64,000 nucleotides of DNA from Diphasiastrum complanatum (GCA_029204225.1 CM055103.1:18860925-18924924); one strand, 5' to 3'; positions 22,801 through 33,412 are shown, counted from the stretch's first letter. Made by a program: numbers and translations. Notes: a model not told the origin generated them from the sequence alone.

Positions 22801-25800
22801 TGATGCATAGTGTGGACCAAATGCTACAACATTTCTATTCACGTCGCCTAGAGTAGGTGCATGTCACATGAACAAACACATACCCACATTTGCTTTCGTA
22901 CATTCGAATACCAACCAGCCTATTAAGTTTCTATATCACTTCTCCAAAGGTAAAAGGCAAACTCGGTCATGATGAAGGCTAACACTAAAGATCAAATCTA
23001 ATCAAATGGAGTCCCTACTTCCTCATGGAAGAAATAAGAAAATTTCACATGCTCAAAATCTAACTAGAAAGGATAGTTGGTGAAGAAAATGCACCACTGA
23101 AGGTAGAAAGAATTAGCATACAAGAATTTGAAGAGTTTTTATGTTGAGATTGTGGATTGTCATGGATCATATGTCAAATAAAAGACAGATCTTGCAAAGC
23201 AAATGGAAGAGATGAAACCAACAAGATCATTCCAAGTACCCTGAACTCCAAGTGCCAGGTCCTCTAGCTCCCTAGTTCTAGGAAGCCAAATATATCACAG
23301 AAGAACTTGAGCTCTGACAATGAAAGATGAAGAGCTAAAAAGTGGACCTTCAATAGACAAACTTCCCAACCAATAAGATGAAAAATGTGAATGCTTTTTG
23401 CTCCCATAGTTTAAGGATATAAATATTTGAAAGGATTTTTCAATACCTGAACTGATATGTATCCAATAAACCATATGCCATCAGATTTTTCAACACGCAA
23501 GCAAATATTGAAAAATGTCAATTTTTAACCACCAAAAATCGAAGGTGCAACTGCCATTCTTTGGAGTATTTTGGCACCCTACTTTCTGGTAACCTAAATA
23601 ATTAGAGAAACCTATATCCTTTATACAATCGATACTAAGGAGGAAGTTAGCATCCACAAAATATCAATCCTCTACAATATCTGGAGCTGAAAGGCATTGT
23701 GTGTGGCTTAGAACTAGGTGGCTTAGAACTAGAAACAATTGGAATAAAATAAAATCATAGATTTGGCTTTTTGCTTGATACATCTGTTTGCAATTTTTTA
23801 TTTTTTATTTTTTATTTGTAGAATCACTTTATAAACAGACGAATTGGCAACCCAAGAAGATCGATGCATGTTGGCTTATCGTATTGCTCAAAGCAGTTCA
23901 TAATCTTTGAAGAAACTTTTTCGCCCAGTTATGTATGTTGAGTTAGGGGGTGTATTACTGTTTTGAGTCACCATCCATGTGCTAGTAGAATTTTTGTTTT
24001 TTTTTTTTTGGATAGTTGCCCATATGGGTATCACGTGAAAGGGTATCAAAAAAGCGATTGTTATGCAGATCTGTTGCTTGGTTTCAGATGGCTGCAGGCT
24101 ACATTCATTAGAAATCTGGACATCAGTAGATGGTTTAAGAAAACTGGCTGCATTTTTATATGGTTTCAGAAATTTGGACATCAGTAGATGGTTTCAGCTA
24201 TTCCACAATAAGTATACAATTCCCGCCAGTCTAAGGAAGGCTCCTTCTAACTCTTTCTATCATTTTCTAACAGAAAACGGAATCAGTAGATCTGCAAACC
24301 ATTGGCATCAAAACACCATTTCAAAATTGATTTCTGATATCTATTGGAAAAGCATGTCCACCATTCAATTACGGTTTAGTTAGTATTAAACTCAAAAAAA
24401 AAGAAAAAAAATTGGCCATTAATCCTTTTTCCACAAAAAAAAAAAGAAAATGCGATCCGGGTCACGGATCGCTGACGTTCCGGATCGCACGATCCAAAAC
24501 GTTTTTGCAGTGGATCGCGATCCGCTGCAACTTTGGCCCTTGTTAATATGTGTGGTATCAGCTATGGCCATTGTAAACATTTTGAATACTTGTAATTTGA
24601 TAAAGTTGGCCTTGTGCCATATGAGAACAAAAACAAATGAGGCTCACAGCTCTATTTATGTCTTCTAAGACCCTAACTCTGACCTAAGGCTCACATTCTA
24701 CAAAATACTTTAGGGGTCCAAATGCCATTAGATAAGTTAGGATCCAAGTTTGACAGCTAAACGGTGGGTCTCAAGGGCCAAAATAACAATTATAGCTCTG
24801 ATAACATAAAGTAGCTAAAAAATGTTGTTACACAGATGACGTAGTTCGTGCTGGATGGTTTCTTGAGAAACTAGTATGTTTTTGCAAAACCAAAAGTTCA
24901 ATTCAGACTTGACAAAGTTTACAATCTACGTACCATCTCCAATAGCCAAGGTCATTTCATTGGTCTTCCGCTTGACAAGAGAAACTATGCCCGCCTTCTG
25001 ATATGGTGCAACTCGACAGCACAAAACGATATCACAAGCTGTAGCCAATTCAAAAAACTGCAGTATGATAAATGACATGTAAGAGAATGATTTTATCAGG
25101 CCAAAAACAACAATAGACTGGTAAAAGATTATGCATATGACAGATTGAGTCGGTCAACTGTAACATTGATGCTAACATTTTTATATTCTAATACAAACTC
25201 TCCTAACGGTAATCACAGAAAATACAGAGATATGTAGTGCAAATTGAAAACATGTACCTCCTGCTCAACAGCATCAGATAAGGCATGAACCAGGCTATTT
25301 CCATCAATAACCAATGCCAATTGCTCGTCAGTGTTCAATTGTGATGCTCCTACAAGCTCTATTTTCAACTGGTTGGTACAAGCATCATCTATAGCTGAAA
25401 ATGGCATCAAACTTGATGGGCTTGCAGCAGTCTTGGAGCTTGAATAAACATGATTAACAATGCCTTCTCTATAATGCCTCTTTGGAAAGTTTTTTCTAAG
25501 GTTCCGAGCTGTAATTCTGTATGTAGCTTTTGCGTTTGCAATTGCTTCTTGACAGCTCTCCTTAGTGTTTTCATTTATGATGATCTGCCGCATGTCATTT
25601 GTCAGGAGAAGACAGGAAAAGCCAATTGAGATAGCCGTTTCCTGCTTATCCCCTGTCAAAACCCAAACCTTGATTCCAGCCTCTCGTAGTGAAGCTATTG
25701 TTTCAGGAACACCAACTTGTAGCTTATCCTCAATGCCAGTGGCTCCAAGAAGAGTCAAGTTTCTCTCCACAAGATTTGCTGCTTCATGCACCATACTAGC

Positions 25801-28800
25801 ACGATTCTCAAGAGCAGTGCTAGCTTTAGCATAATGCTCTCTCCAGACTTCCAGCTCTGCACTTTCCATGTCTCTGAAAGCCATAACAAGTGTCCTTAAG
25901 CCCTCGCTGGCATACATATTCAAATGCTTGATGGTGGCAATATATCGGTCTCTCTCTACTGAAGAAACACCATCAAAATTTGGGGTTGAGCTTGGAGTAG
26001 CCTCATTTGGTTGCACTACGATATCCAAGACTGAAGTATCTGCACCCTTAAGCAACAACTTGATACTCTTGTTGGGACATTCAACTACAACAGACATTCG
26101 TTTCCGCACACTGTCAAACTCATGCACTCCCAGAATCTCAAACCTGCAATTGCTTGAACAATTGAGAACGAAGTGATATGCTTAGCATCTGAATCAGAAA
26201 ACATTCTAGCGTCTATTTACTTCAGGCTGATTTGACGAAGATCTGATTTAAACTCCTCAAAACAGTCAAAGTTGAAATTACTGAAAAGTACTCCAAAAGC
26301 ACAAATTTCCAACTCTTACTTAGAAAAATAACTGTCATCACAATCCAGATACATTTCTGTGATCAAGTTTTATTTGATGTTCACATATCATATTTACTTG
26401 GAAACTCTTGCTTGAAAGTGCTCGAATTTCATGATCTTAAGTTTTGGTAAACATAGTATCAAATAGAAAGTGTAGGGGAGGCCACTGTACGAATGTTGGG
26501 CCAGAGTTGATGTTCTTCAAAAGGTCTCTCCGTGCCCTATGCATGATAGTTAGGGTTGAATGCTCGAGAGGAATACTCTTTGTTTCTTGTAGTAAGTGTT
26601 AAGGCAATATTCCAGCACAATGCTTTATTGCATGGTTATAATTGGGTATGATAGAATCTGGCTCGTAAAAAGCTAGGTACAATGCTTTTCGAGAACTCTG
26701 AAGTGCTGGAAAAACAAATTGCTGCTTGCAAGGATGAGCCTGATTGTTTCTAAACATTCTGGCAATGAAACAGTGACTTGTCAAGCTCCAGGTTTTCCCC
26801 AAGCTACAATTTACATGCTACTATGAATGGACTTAAAATTGTCCGTGCGCCATTTTGAACTATCCAACCCAAACTGCTATTTTTTTAAGGCGCCCATGAG
26901 AATATCAAGATAAAAATTCAAAACTTTCCGATTCAAGTTTCTCTGAAATTCCAAGAGTATTCTGGAACAGGCGCTCCATTTGCGTTCCAAAATACAATGC
27001 AGCTACAATCACTTGCTACTTTGTACACTTTTTGGCACTCTTTGGTCATATTTGGTTGAGCATGCCATCCATTATTGTTCTTGGTAAAAAGCTGTAATTC
27101 CATATTCTAAAAAAGTTATGACCATTTTCTGTCAAATACATTCTTCTATACTTGATGTACACACATACTTACATACTGGGAGCAGCTTTGGTCTACCTTT
27201 GGTGTGATAGTTTGTGCTACTTCTCTTGTTGTCCATAATCAATCCATTTACAGGTGGAACTGCTTTTGCCTCTACTTGGGTCTGCTTGGCCAAATTTATG
27301 GCTCATTAAATCGGTTGTTCTAAACAGCATCATTCACTAGTACTTAGATTGCTGCATATGTATTCGGTTGTTCTAAACAGCATCATTCACTAGTACTTAG
27401 ATTGCTGCATATGTATTCATTTGTTACTTGCCGGAGTTTGCACAACATTTTTTCTTCCATCAAGCATGATGCTACAGTGGCATCCTCTCTACATCCTTGT
27501 TGCAAGATACAATTTTGATTGATTTTTAAATTGCTGAGCTTGAGGTCTATATGGTCATAAATGACATAAACAATATGAAAACCATTTGACTGGCAGCAAC
27601 ACACATGGATGTCACGACCTCCACTTGGTGGAGCATCCGACAAGTATAGACTTTTCTAACTGGGAATGCTTTAGGCAGAGCTTGAGGACAGCCACTTATG
27701 CTCCTCACCCTTAAGAGTGGTCTTATGGTCGAGTACATACAAAGTGGCTAGTTCAAATCACAGCATGCTCATATAAGAGTCTTCATCAAACCCTGTCTAC
27801 ATTATGGCGATTTTTCAGCCTACTACTTGACTTCAACTTCTCCAGATACAGACTTGATATAAACTCCTTTGTGTATCACACATCAGAGCTCAGGTATTGA
27901 TGAGAGGTTAGAGCATATTTTGTCCATGGTACAACAGATGGTGGATGCAATTCCTGGTTCTACTTGTGCACTTATAGCTGAGACACATACTCCAAAGAAG
28001 AGACAAAAACATATAGCTAATAAACAGGTACTTGTAGACGAGAGCATGCACGCATAGATCAGATGTGGAAACCAACAGGTGACAGGATACAGCAGCACTA
28101 ATCTACATGACTGTCAAAACATCAATTTCTAATGAGATAGGTTTCTACATAAGAGCACTATGCATCCATAGATGAGAGATAAGAACAAAGAATTGAGAGA
28201 CCCTTACAGTTGAGGGACAATCACATACAGTTGAAATACAGGTGCATACACACCCAAATAAAGTATCCCTTACGTCCACAACTTCTCTTGTTTCATAACA
28301 CCTTCAGAGCTGCCACTTGGTGGAGACCTCCTAAGCAAGAAGCCCTTGATGCAGACATTCCTAAACTTTCTAGATGGGCTGATTTAATCAGGATTTACGA
28401 GATTCTATAATTGATGCACAGTGTTCGACTAAATATTGTGACATTTTCCATAGTTTGCAGTATGTTGGCTCTTTACATGAGTACCAAAGATTTAACTGAA
28501 TTCTTGACATACTTCTTTCCTTATCATATACTGAATTGCTCATACCAGAACACATTGTAGGACTGCATGGACCATCAGATTATGATGTTTCTTCCCTTCA
28601 GCCTCATGAAGGTGATGTCTCCTGCTGCTAGTTGAGATTTCATTAACTGGGTGTCAAAAAAAGGGAATGATCTCAGCTTTTTATGATAAAAATTTGAACT
28701 GTTGTGCCCATTTTGGAAACTCAGACATCAATAACCTTGGAAATTTGTACACATGCCCAACTTTGCTTTAGATGTTGAATTTGATGTCAAAAAGCCATTT

Positions 28801-31800
28801 GAAAGTGCAGCTTTTGTTCTCCATTGTGGAGTTTGCTTTCCAAGGTCATGTTGTTTGTGACTACAAAAAGGAATCAGTACAATGTGACTTCATTCTGAAC
28901 TTGACAAAACTTCGGGACTCTCAAGCATGAGTTCAAAAGCCCGAAATCCCCAATGATTCATAGATTGATAGGGTGTTCAACAAATGCTTGGGTCTTGGAA
29001 CTCAGAAATAATCAATATTGCCTCATATCTGAAATATTGTAAGATCATGTATTTTGCAGTAGTGCAAAGATATACTAAAAATTTAAGGTCAGATACCACT
29101 ACGCTGCAACTGAAGTGAAAATATTGGAGTGCAGAGACTAAACATGAGCACAGCTGCTTGCTTCATCACAATAGAACTACAGATTTGGTGACAAAACATC
29201 TGAAATATGTGAAGAGTCGGACGGTCTTCGCTGAATGGAACATAAAAATATCTTTAGATAGAACAAGTTGGGTGGTATTTTTACGCTGATACAGCAAGAC
29301 AGTTTTCATGCTCATTAATATAAAATTCAGCAAAATACACTTTCGTAGATGTGTACAGATGATGCGATGATGGATATAACTAGCCACATAACAAATTCAA
29401 TTGAAAGGAGATAAGTAAAGCACTGCAGGCTACTAAGTAGATACCTAGTTTTCCTAAAAACTAATACTGCAAGAATACCTGAAGCAAAACAAGGGATTTT
29501 CGTATTCATTTTCACTAAAGTAAAACTACGATCCTTCACACACTATATTGTAAATAACCTCATAACGTTCATTTCGAATGCAATGTGGGCAACTGAAACG
29601 AGCTGGCAACTATGAAGACAAATATGTCATTAGAGAGATGGTTGTTTCATCTGGAGGCATTTAGATTTTCGTCCTTCTACGCATGTTCTATAATTACCTT
29701 TGTACGTTGCCTAACACGTCAATTACAACAGATGACGACGTTCGTTCAAGCAATCTATAACCATAATCGGCAGCAGCAGATACAAGTGCCTGTTCGTCGG
29801 GAGACTCTCCATGGTAATCTATAAATCCTGGTGCTATTTCGCCTGCAGAAGCAATCTGCATTTCCAGCTGACCCGAAGATGATTTGTTCACCCAGGTTGG
29901 TACAACTGTATTGCACACAGCTAGCACCAACAGAAAGTTGTGGACTGCGTTCTTTTCTTCTGCATTAGTCGAATCTTGCAAAAGTTGGACAAGATCTGGG
30001 TCAACTTTAGCCCCAACCTTAAGTGCCCGTGATTGCTTCCCAGCATCAACTGCATTGAAATGCAGTTTGGATTAAAAATAACTTTCAGGTTTCTAAGAAC
30101 TAGAACTATAAAGAAACTAAATGGTTACCAGCAGAATCCAGAATCCAAGCTGACTAAATTTTTTAATAATAGGGTCACTAACGTGAAACGACAGAACCTA
30201 GTGAAACCTGCAATTTTCCACTGCATCTAGTGTTATAGATTCTACTAGAAGATAGCTGCATGAAGGGCACTAGTGACAAAGTTTAAGGGTGAGATGACAA
30301 TTCATGAATGTCTTTTGTAGGTGCCAAACTATGGAGAGACCTGATGTACATGCAGATAATGACAAATAAAACAATAAGATTTCAGTTCTATCAACGACTC
30401 TTCTTGAAGGACCTTTTATTAGAGAAAGCAATCAAAATCGAACAAGATTCACAAATGTAAAGACAATCAAGAAACTGGATATAGTCAAATTCCTGCATAA
30501 GTGTTACACGAGCATTGTAGGTACACGTTGAAAGTATCTACTACCAACTGACAGTGGTGCGCATTCAAGTTACTGCACCGCACAGTTGACACAATAAAGA
30601 TCCGATTCAACTGACTAATCAAAACTTTGTTGAGATCCAGAAGTAGTAACCTTTGTCAAAGTCGAGATCCACAGAGCTTATTTGGGCTGTGAATTTGTTG
30701 ATGGAAGCATGTTGACCCTTGGCATTATTATAGTTGGTTCCATTTATGGTGGCTGAGTGGAACTCCATCTTGTTTTCAGTCAATGTTCCTGTTTTATCTG
30801 AAAACACATAGCCTATCTGTCCCAAATCCTCATTGATGTTCAGTGCTCTACATTTCAAGTATGAGTTTGACTCTGAGTGAAACATGTTCTTATCCCGAAC
30901 CATAAAAAATGCTTGACCTAGTCGAACAAGTTCCATGGAAATGTACAGGGAAATCGGTATCATAATCTGGAACAAAATGACACATCCCAAAAAAGCCAAT
31001 AGTCCTTCCCCCACAGGTCCATAAAACAAATAATTCTCACCATTCATGTCTTTCTTTTGATAAAATGGAAAAGTGTCCAACTTGCTATCGTGGCGACCCA
31101 CCCAGAGCCCCATGCCTACTCCTCCAATCAAACAGATAATCAAGAGGAAAAAGGAAAGCCACAATGTCTCTCTGTTCATTTGCCTCTCTAATTTACTCCT
31201 CTTTGACTGTGCACCCGAGCTATTTAGCATCGCCTTTGTCTCTTGTCCAGCATACACCACCACTCCAACGACCCAAGAAGTGTTCTTCAGCTCACAACCT
31301 CGAAGGATGATGTTGATAGGTCCAAGAGAAAGCCGAGTATTTTCCAAATCCAAATATGCTGAAAAGCCATAGATGTTTCGATTTGGTTGCTCGCAGAATA
31401 GGGTTCCAACGATAGGCCTGAGTTCTGGATGCTCCTTCGAAGTCGCTTGGTGGGCATATCTGGTCTTGAGATTGGACTCTCCATCAATATTGGTTGTCTG
31501 GATATAAGCAACACCACTGGGATCACTAGTTGCAAGTAAAACTATATCACATGGAACTGATTCATTAGCGTGCACCTTCACCATTTCTCCAACTCGAACT
31601 CTTTCCCATTTCTTTGGAGCGAAATGGTTTTTATCAAGCACAAATGCCACCCTGTTGTTCTCCACCCTGTCTGACTTATGCCTGCCCCAGTCTTCAAAGC
31701 CATCTTTAATTGCAGTTACCAGTAATACAAATAAGAGAGGAAAGAGAGAAGCCGTCTTTCCAAAGACAGCTAATTGAGGAATCTGATTTAGAATAAGAAT

Positions 31801-32457
31801 GATGAGGAAGTAAATATATGCTACCCTATGAAACTGTTCAAATACATTTCGAGGAATAAAGGAATACCAGGTGTACTTGCTAGTATGAATTCTGTTGCCT
31901 GAAACATCATACTTTTGATTTGTCTTTTGTGGATTATTGATGTAAACAATTCTCTGACTGGGATTTTCTCTCTGACCTACAGTTGATATCGATTGGGGCT
32001 CAACAGAGATTTCACCATGGGAATGCTGTTGCATCATTGAATGATTGTCATGTAAAGGATCATGTGTGTTGGACACAATCACTTTTGAGGCATCGGAATA
32101 TTGTAATGATGCATCCTCTTGTGCATTTTCCTGCATGTGAATAGATAGGGCTAGGGCATTGTTGAGCGCTGAGAAGGGTAATATTTCTGATGTTGGAGCA
32201 AGCAGTTGAGCTGCTGATTTTTCATTATTTACCGACCTGGATAATGAAAAATTAGATAGAGGAATAGATCTGTCGACTGTTGAATGGGAGCATTCTGAGC
32301 TTGAGTGACGTAGGTGAGGCTTGTGGGAATCCACAAATTTAGAATCGTCCCCAGCATCCGGTGATCGATAGTGAGCTGACTGAGAGGAAAGAAAAGGAAG
32401 CCTCTCTGACAGAGGGCCGCTTGTCTTTTCAGGTAGCTGCAAACTTTCCCCTTTCAT
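13717..32457 (-). CDS. ALA1-like: ALA1-like phospholipid-transporting P4-ATPase (flippase), 7 coding exons
   Basis: This gene codes a P4-type ATPase that moves aminophospholipids to the cytosolic leaflet of plasma-membrane or endomembrane bilayers, normally with an ALIS/Cdc50 partner. Coding exons on minus: 32457-30651, 30049-29698, 26143-25258, 25057-24934, 16805-16586, 16440-15973, 13873-13717. All junctions are GT-AG and the phases agree, giving about 1,337 residues. Motifs: DGES (325-328, actuator), [16 protein letters not shown] with phospho-Asp 554, KGADT and [12 protein letters not shown] (nucleotide binding), GDGANDV (1055-1061), and the C-terminal [12 protein letters not shown]. The start at 32457 is preferred over 32517, because those first 20 residues look like untranslated sequence with a possible splice acceptor. 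The protein is longer than Arabidopsis ALA1 mainly in its Ser-rich N-terminus. The gene looks intact. Confidence 0.93.
14094..14535 (+). repeat. 5' LTR of the chromovirus
   Basis: 442 bp. Identity with the second LTR begins exactly at AGTTAT and stops exactly after GTAACT, giving a terminal inverted repeat AGTTA/TAACT instead of the usual TG/CA. It differs from the other LTR at scattered bases and lacks a 9-bp TATGTTGCT-type tandem unit present near 15800. Confidence 0.88.
14536..14550 (+). other. Primer binding site of the chromovirus
   Basis: TGGTATCAGAGCACT follows the LTR without spacer and matches the initiator tRNA-Met 3' end, as in most plant Gypsy elements. Confidence 0.8.
14621..15396 (+). 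pseudogene. Gypsy integrase C-terminus with chromodomain
   Basis: In one frame [20 protein letters not shown], then [11 protein letters not shown], is the end of the integrase core. In the next frame [12 protein letters not shown] and KLAPRYYGP form the SH3-like C-terminal domain. From about 15190, [20 protein letters not shown] matches a chromodomain (aromatic and acidic positions of the YLVKWKGYP type). Frameshifts separate the blocks. Confidence 0.85.
15443..15893 (+). repeat. 3' LTR of the chromovirus
   Basis: 451 bp, nearly identical to 14094-14535 by eye. It is preceded by a T-run and the purine tract GTCGGGGAG, the likely plus-strand primer. Confidence 0.88.
15917..15960. repeat. 22-bp tandem duplication near a splice donor
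   Basis: The unit gttgattcacctaaaaagtata occurs twice in a row, 12 bp inside intron 6 from the exon 6 donor. Confidence 0.85.
15973..16440 (-). CDS. ALA1-like: Flippase exon 6: TM segments 5-10
   Basis: Residues 1130-1286 include [57 protein letters not shown] and [18 protein letters not shown], the usual C-terminal membrane helices. The likely donor is CATTACAG|GTCAAA. An in-phase alternative 12 nt earlier (CTTTTT|GTACCA) would shorten the protein by four residues. Confidence 0.92.
16586..16805 (-). CDS. ALA1-like: Flippase exon 5
   Basis: Residues 1057-1130. It completes the hinge motif with [20 protein letters not shown], then [18 protein letters not shown] and the start of TM5. The acceptor is CTGACAG|GAGCG and the donor TATTCTG|GTAAGT. 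The Trp codon is split with exon 6. Confidence 0.94.
16806..18719. other. Flippase intron 4, downstream part
   Basis: This part of the intron is non-coding on the gene strand. At 17440-18700 the plus strand has open frames rich in aromatic and hydrophobic residues with a loosely repeated 'cat-ggt-cct-tat-gg' theme. I do not recognise a protein and treat it as decayed repeat DNA. Confidence 0.45.
18720..20913 (+). mobile_element. Decayed Ty3/Gypsy element inside flippase intron 4
   Basis: A GC-richer leader-like stretch (18720-19250) precedes broken gag-like sequence around 20040-20390 (for example [15 protein letters not shown] and [17 protein letters not shown]). An RT N-terminus lies at about 20650-20890. 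No LTR pair could be defined. It is antisense to the host gene. Confidence 0.55.
20614..20890 (+). pseudogene. Gypsy reverse transcriptase N-terminal fragment
   Basis: [44 protein letters not shown] and FPI reproduce, in order, the conserved start of Ty3/Gypsy RT (I-x-LLxxGxIRPSxSPxxSPV, KKDGxxRxCxDYRxLNxxT, FPIP). The key Asp-Tyr of the CIDYR block is lost, and the polymerase core with YxDD is absent. Confidence 0.7.
21134..21797 (-). pseudogene. Gypsy gag zinc knuckle and protease, minus strand
   Basis: On minus, [14 protein letters not shown] at about 21451-21410 is a CCHC knuckle. It is followed about 50 codons later by [13 protein letters not shown], a damaged version of the Gypsy protease motif (VDSGATHNFI). 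A gag N-terminal-like segment with [15 protein letters not shown] lies at 21597-21797. The orientation is opposite to the Gypsy RT at 20.6 kb, so a second element is involved. Confidence 0.65.
24082..24188. repeat. Imperfect 49/58-bp tandem duplication
   Basis: Two adjacent units share ggtttcagatggctgca-like starts and the segment gaaattggacatcagtagat at their ends. A third unit starts with ggtttcag at 24189 but does not continue. Confidence 0.65.
24449..24530. repeat. GATC/CpG-rich island
   Basis: Within about 80 bp the words GATCCG, GATCGC or their complements occur at least six times, including the palindrome GGATCGCGATCC. The stretch is far richer in CpG than its AT-rich surroundings. 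Confidence 0.6.
24934..25057 (-). CDS. ALA1-like: Flippase exon 4
   Basis: Residues 1016-1057 read [20 protein letters not shown], then [22 protein letters not shown]. The exon is not open as a long ORF and was found from homology and splice sites (CTGCAG|TTTTTTGAA and GGAGATG|GTACGT). The 8.1-kb intron 4 splits the codon of the last Gly of GDG, in the middle of the GDGAND hinge motif. Confidence 0.92.
25258..26143 (-). CDS. ALA1-like: Flippase exon 3: nucleotide-binding and P domain
   Basis: Residues 720-1015. It has [20 protein letters not shown], the ATP-binding [39 protein letters not shown] and [16 protein letters not shown] less conserved insert of about 100 residues follows before GNSLVHAL. 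The exon ends in phase 0 at GAGCAGGAG|GTACAT. Confidence 0.94.
26144..29697. other. Flippase intron 2
   Basis: A 3.55-kb intron between coding exons 2 and 3. I found no coding region or complete mobile element in it. A perfect 53-bp tandem duplication is listed separately. Confidence 0.6.
27311..27416. repeat. Perfect 53-bp tandem duplication
   Basis: Bases 27311-27363 are repeated exactly at 27364-27416. The absence of mismatches indicates a recent event. Confidence 0.95.
29698..30049 (-). CDS. ALA1-like: Flippase exon 2
   Basis: Residues 603-720. It contains the start of the nucleotide-binding domain with the block [15 protein letters not shown] and the motif [20 protein letters not shown], which is diagnostic of P4-ATPases. 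The acceptor is ATGCAG|TTGATG and the donor CAAAG|GTAATT. The Arg codon is split with exon 3. Confidence 0.93.
30050..30650. other. Flippase intron 1
   Basis: A 601-bp intron with GT-AG ends; nothing else is recognisable in it. Confidence 0.75.
30651..32457 (-). CDS. ALA1-like: Flippase exon 1: N-terminus, TM1-4, actuator, phosphorylation site
   Basis: Residues 1-602. A Ser/His-rich cytosolic tail of about 165 residues precedes the conserved IVYINNP...[23 protein letters not shown] entry to TM1-2. The actuator DGES is at 325-328, two hydrophobic segments follow, and DKTGT is at 554-558. The donor is GACAAAG|GTTACT; the next exon completes the Val codon. It is unusual that about half of the protein is in one exon, but this is common in plant ALA genes. 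Confidence 0.94.
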
Positions 32458-33037
32458 TTCAATGTAGACTTTGACTGCTATACACCAATTAATCACCCAT
32501 GATAATGTGTCTGACACATAGAATCATAAAATGCTTCAATTGAGAGAGTCCTAAGGCCATCAACAGAAACTCCCCATAGCTCAAAGATTTCCATCCATTG
32601 AAGTTCATAAAGAAAGTGCAACAAGTGTCCTTTGTTATGATTGATCTAACCCTGTAGAATAAGCTTGATGAATGGGAGGGCACGGGCAGAACTTCATAAC
32701 TTCAGAGCAGCATAAAGATTTGTGGCATAGATTCCCTATCAGAGAGGAGGCAGGGTTTCGCAGCCTAGAATAACAGGCTAACGCAAAACATAACTATAGC
32801 AAAGGATGAAAAAGCCAAAGACCTTCAATATTTCAAAAAAGTTTCTCTTATATGTCCTCATTTGTGCGCTTGAGTGGAATTGAACTTCTGAACTCAACTC
32901 AAGAAATGCGGTCTTCAGCAACACATTGGAAGACAGTACATATCATTCTGCATTTTCCATTAATATTTTCTGTTACCGGTCATTGTTAAGCTGGTGATAT
33001 GAATTTGTCTCTTGATCCTGAAAGATGGATGAAAAAA

Positions 33038-33276
33038 CAGAGCAACTAAAGGCCCTGATGGCTATAATGGATGCTCACTGGCGAGAGCCTTAAAAATCAG
33101 AGCAATTACAGCCCCGGATGGCTATAATGGATGCTCATTGGTGAAAGCCTTAGAAAAATCAGAACAACTTAAGCCCCGGATGGCTATAGTGGATGCTAAT
33201 TGGCGAAAACCTTACAAATCAGAGCAACTAAAGCTCTGGATAGCTATAAGGGATGCTCATTGATCAATAGGTGACT
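33038..33276. repeat. 60-62 bp minisatellite, four units
   Basis: Units start at 33038, 33098, 33160 and 33220 with cagagcaactaaagccc, followed by ggatggctataatggatgctcattgg. A partial unit (ggatgctcattcattaac) follows at 33284. The array lies about 0.6 kb upstream of the flippase start codon. Confidence 0.9.
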
Positions 33277-33294
33277 TTATAACGGATGCTCATT

Positions 33295-33412
33295 CATTAA
33301 CAGGTGATCTATCCAACGGGGTTGGCTCAATTGGTTAGCTTGACATCCAAAGTTTCTTTGGTCTCAAGTTCGAGCCTCCCCTTGGAAACCAAGAAGCATT
33401 AACAGGTGATCT
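33295..33412 (+). mobile_element. tRNA-like mini-SINE, copy 2, with 16-bp target duplication
   Basis: The 86-bp body is 33311-33396 on plus. It is nearly identical to copy 1: box A GGCTCAATTGG, box B AAGTTCGAGCC, near-complementary ends (CCAAcGGGG with CCCCTTGG), and the 3' hairpin CTTGG-AAA-CCAAG followed by AAG. The direct repeat cattaacaggtgatct is perfect at 33295-33310 and 33397-33412. The insertion is in the 5' flank of the flippase gene, next to the minisatellite. Confidence 0.87.

Larger units (their letters stand above)
21798..24933. other. Flippase intron 4, upstream part
   Basis: Non-coding and AT-rich, with poly-T and poly-A runs (22150, 24000, 24390-24445). A 138-residue plus-strand open frame at 22006-22422 resembles nothing I know. 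No structural RNA was seen. Confidence 0.45.

Noticed and set aside
27869-28057. 62-codon ORF with KKRQK motif in flippase intron 2
   Set aside because: It is short, lacks a known domain and lies in an intron on the opposite strand; no basis to call a gene.
32458-32517. Upstream Met adding 20 residues to the flippase
   Set aside because: The added residues have no family match and a plausible splice acceptor lies between the two Met codons; kept only as an alternative.
33318-33390. Functional tRNA gene
   Set aside because: The arms do not form a proper cloverleaf (weak T stem, no good anticodon loop), and target duplications show it is a retroposon.
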